From the NCBI GenBank assembly GCA_021234155.1, contig JAJEKV010000035.1:5779999-5843998 (forward strand): a stretch of 64,000 nucleotides of DNA, given 5' to 3'. This DNA is from Isoetes taiwanensis (Eukaryota > Streptophyta > Lycopodiopsida > Isoetales > Isoetaceae). The notes beneath the pieces are model-generated. The model searched no databases, had not been told where the DNA came from, and was given only the letters and a program-made list of their open reading frames with translations. Positions within the stretch are counted from its first letter, which is position 1, and each line of letters starts with the position of its first letter. Shown piece after piece: positions 61,051 to 64,000 of the stretch. The position numbers and the translations under genes were made by a program.

Positions 61051-62811
61051 CTGCATAAGGAGAAAAAATATTAAACATGCTGCCTGCATATAATGTGGCA
61101 TTTTCTAATTTGTTCTTCCCCAATACAAACATTCCCTTTCAGGAGAAATGCATGCAACAACAAGACCTCTATCCTCTCTCTTGACAGACAAAAAAACTTT
61201 TAACCACCTACATGGCAACATGCATTTCCTTTTAGGTAAAATTTAATAGGCATAACAAATGTAAATATTCCAAAAGTAGAAACAACCTTGCCTTGCAAGA
61301 TCATGACGTAAATAGAAGATGATTGATTACATTTTTGTGAACAATGCACTGAATTTACGTCTGCATCTCCTCCCTGTGCAAAAATATATAAATCACTTTC
61401 AAAGGAAAACTTACGAAGCAAACATGAAAAATATTCAATACCCTTAAAAGGAGGTGGTGGCTTGAACTGAGCCACCAACCTCGCACAACTAACATTCACA
61501 AGTAATGTGTTTTTGACAGTCAAAACCTGCATAACAGAAAGCTGCCTTTATTATTATTCCTATAGCTTTCATAATGTTTGTTTCATGCGTGTTTAACACT
61601 TATACTATGCAAAGACAAACAGAAGGGTGAGGTGGTTATCTAAGAAGAGAATTCCAAATGGCTGGAATGAAACACTGCCGCTGCAATAAACTTGAAGTTT
61701 ATAGACAAAATATGGATAAATTTCCTTCCTAGATCAAATGCCCTTCACATATATAGCAACCAGTATGAACTCAAAAAGGGAAATAATAAAGCATTAATAT
61801 ACGACAGAAAAGAGCTTTAGGCTTACAATGTAGTTATCTTAACCTAATGCAGCCAAGAAGTTCTCTTATTTGAATGTTCAAAGCTTTTTCTTTGTTAAGC
61901 TTGCACAAAAAACGTTCATACCTAAGCAAAGAAGCTAAGATTTTGAACAAAGCATAAATAGTGATCTCTGCAAGTATAACCGAATTTGGATCCATCAAAT
62001 CTCAAAATCACAAAAAGCTTGTACCTCGATCTTCTCCTTCTTTTGATATTTTCAACCTAAGCCCTTAGCTTCATAGCTCCTACTACGATCTGCCCCACGA
62101 TTGCCTCAATAAATGGCCAGGAAAGGAAGAAAATAACCAAAGAAAATACATGCCGTAGCTGGCCTGATCAACCCATCGCCATAGCTGGATGAAGATTCAA
62201 ATTCCTGCAATTCAAAACAGAGCAGTGAATCTTTTATTATCCACCGTTTACCTGAAATATCAAATGTAAAGGGCCCTAGATAAATGCCTTAAGATGCTAA
62301 AAAAATGTCGCATGTAAATGTGTGCCCGAAGAAAGTTTGAGATGCAGAGGCCATAGGCAAATCCGGCGGTGAAGGCGCTTAGCCAAAATGATTTGAACTA
62401 TGAAAAATGAGAGGAAGACAAATGCACAAGGAAAAAAACGTTCCGCAAGGGGAAAAGGGAACGCCCCGCGGCGTTCCGGGCACATAGACAACAGATAGGC
62501 ATTGTTCTGCCTTCGCGTCCTATCCTGTGCCGCCACGTGGCTCTTTCTTATCCAAGAAATTCATCTACTAACATTCTGTTTTTTGGGTTGCCCGTAAGGG
62601 GCAACCCTTGGGATGATGGGGGAGTGACGTATAGAGGGCCAGGATGTTAGAATAATTTAGAATATTCCTTTTGGACGGCATTCATATTCCAACACCAAAG
62701 GAATCCATTCATGCATTTGAAGCCATTATGAGTAGAGAGTAGTCCAGTTATTTATTGGTCTACTTTTAACAGTCTCCAAGGACTTTGCAACAATGGCATG
62801 TGGCTCATATT
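61051..62811. other. AT-rich intergenic stretch upstream of the HIPP gene
   Basis: Minus-strand frames of 110 codons (61,532-61,200) and 79 codons (62,536-62,297) show no domain I recognise. The second contains a hydrophobic stretch (FPCAFVFLSFFIVQIILA). GCCACGTGGCTC at 62,532 is a G-box. TTATTTATT at about 62,748 is a possible but weak TATA-like site for the downstream gene. Confidence 0.45.
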
Positions 62812-63388
62812 ATGATCACCTGTCATTGTGGTCATGGTTATTATGGTTACAATAATAGTTCATGCTATTGCTCTTGCTCTTGTTCCTGCTCGTCTTGTAC
62901 ATGCTCTTCTTCCACTTCCTCATGCAAGAAGCCGGTGGTTCTCAAAGTGAATATGACATGCAACAAATGCAAGAAGAAAATTCTAAAGGCCTTAAGCAAC
63001 ATAAAAGGTAAGGTACTTTGTAAGACTGCCCAAGGATTTAAATTGTTGAAAACCTTTAGACAATTATTTTTTAGATGCCTGCCATATTTGGATAATCGAG
63101 GCTTTTTACCTTTTTGGTGGTATTCTTTTATTTCCAGGTGCAACGGACATTGGTGTCGATCTAGAGAACCAAAAGATGAAAGTGAAGGGGGATGTGACAG
63201 AAGAGGAGTGCATAAGGAAGATAGGGAAGACAGTGAAGCCTTGGCCCAAAAGAGAAATTGAATGTAAGAAGCTAGAAATAATCTATGTCACTCAGTATGT
63301 AAACCCATATGTCAATCCTTGTGTCACATGTTGTGCAAGTGTGTGTTGTTGTCGTGATTCTTACTCCAACTCCTGCGTCTTTATGTGA
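62812..63388 (+). CDS. Heavy-metal-associated isoprenylated plant protein (HIPP), two exons
   Basis: Exons 62,812-63,007 and 63,138-63,388 join in phase (AAAAG|GTAAGG ... TTTCCAG|GTGCA) to give 148 residues. Residues 42-110 form an HMA fold, VVLKVNMTCNKCKKKI (metal site M-x-C-x-x-C, Cys 50 and 53) through GDVTEEECIRKIGKTV. The protein ends in CVFM, a CaaX box whose Met favours farnesylation and so membrane attachment. HIPPs bind Cu, Zn or Cd, or act as scaffolds in stress responses. The N-terminus is unusual: about 30 residues of Cys/Ser-rich sequence (SSCYCSCSCSCSSCTCSSS) precede the domain. The C-terminal linker is also Cys-rich (CVTCCASVCCC). An earlier ATG at 62,793 is in another frame and stops after about 20 codons, so 62,812 is chosen. 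This is the one intact host gene in the window. Confidence 0.88.
63008..63137 (+). other. Intron of the HIPP gene
   Basis: A 130-bp GT-AG intron splits the HMA domain after NIK, a common position in plant HIPP genes. It keeps the frame (phase 1) and its removal restores SNIKGATDIGVDLEN. Confidence 0.85.
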
Positions 63389-63473
63389 GGATTTTCGTTC
63401 TCTTTCTTTTTCCTATTTTCCTATTCCAATGTTGGGGCGACCTGAGCAGGTTTATTCTCTCCATGTTCTAATG

Positions 63474-63619
63474 GGTATTTCTTGAGAGAGATATTTGTAG
63501 TTGTATTTTGGACGTTTCTTATCCTTTGACATTTAAGGAATACAATGGTATTTCTTGATAGTTATATTTGTGGTTGTATTTTGGACGTTTCTTATCCTTT
63601 GATTTTAAGGAATCTATTT
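63474..63619. repeat. 73-bp tandem duplication downstream of HIPP
   Basis: GGTATTTCTTGA starts both copies (63,474 and 63,547). The shared core is TTGTATTTTGGACG then TTTCTTATCCTTTGA. It lies within 250 bp of the stop codon and may be in the 3' untranslated region. The remaining sequence to 64,000 is AT-rich with a doubled CACTTGTGGAAAC near 63,769-63,815 and no gene seen. Confidence 0.8.
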
Positions 63620-64000
63620 GTTAATTGCGTTAAGGAAGTGTGCTTTTGTAAATTATACAGTTTTTTAACATAACATATGCATATCATATCGGTTAATTGA
63701 AGTCAGAAGGAATATATTGGTGGCATCTATGCTTTTGTTTTATAATTCTTAAGAGAAAATTCCAAATCCACTTGTGGAAACTTTGTATGCTTTAATTCCC
63801 ACTTGTGGAAACCTTGCATTTTGCTTGAATCTAACTTTTAATCCTCAATCTTGTAAATATTTTCATCTGAAACTTGGAATATTTTCTACTTCACATTCCA
63901 TCTCTGCAGCATCCAACTTTTGTGTTCAAGTTCTACTTATGGGATAGAGTGCTGCCCTTTCCATGTTGTGGATTATTAAACAAATCTGTAATTCTGAAGC

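Noticed and set aside
61200-61532. Minus-strand 110-codon frame with PPPPF near 61.5 kb
   Set aside because: No domain, start context or splice partner could be supported; kept only as part of the intergenic description.

Overview
The window is nuclear DNA of a land plant. The evidence is a heavy-metal-associated isoprenylated plant protein (HIPP) gene with a GT-AG intron, B3-domain and CHR27/28-like SNF2 fragments, CACTA and Ty1/copia elements with plant hallmarks (an initiator-Met tRNA primer site), and CCCTAAA telomere-type repeats. The transposase family at 52-55 kb is one I associate with algae, bryophytes, ferns and invertebrates more than with crop plants. A non-seed plant is therefore possible, but that is a weak inference. 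Only one intact host gene is convincing (HIPP, 62.8-63.4 kb); almost everything else is repeat.

Layout. (1) 1-590: purine-rich low-complexity DNA and AT-rich unique sequence. (2) About 590-35,275: a head-to-tail array of about 32 GC-rich units of 1.0-1.16 kb, each with one AT-rich box. Units left of about 20 kb are shorter (about 1.05 kb) and diverged. Units to the right are longer (about 1.11 kb) and homogeneous. I see no convincing gene in the array. (3) About 35,276-46,098: a composite CACTA (En/Spm-type) element with GACGTCGCATGCGACGTC-rich ends, a decayed minus-strand TNP2-type transposase, a decayed SET domain next to it, and fragments of host-like genes (two B3 pieces, one SNF2 helicase exon), plus heat-shock-element-like arrays and a short telomere-like tract. 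(4) 46,098-50,530: a Ty1/copia retrotransposon with a truncated 5' LTR, one in-frame stop and one frameshift. (5) 50,999-51,129: a small fold-back element.

(6) 51,826-61,046: the most interesting structure, a 9.2-kb DNA transposon. It has perfect 24-bp terminal inverted repeats beginning GGGTAAAAG and a 4-bp target duplication GTTT. On the plus strand it carries a decayed transposase with GHGKGEHDG and WSDGC motifs. On the minus strand it carries a multi-exon Ulp1-type (C48) protease gene with coiled-coil and RING-like parts, and an FCP1-like HAD phosphatase fragment. A 322-bp MITE with the same terminus and a 4-bp TAAG duplication is nested just inside its left end. (7) 61,047-64,000: AT-rich flank with the HIPP gene.

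In outline, this is transposon-dense heterochromatin beside a satellite block. Two different DNA transposons have taken up chromatin- or modification-related domains (SET in one; SUMO-type protease, RING and phosphatase in the other). All functions are assigned from motifs read by eye; no database search was run.
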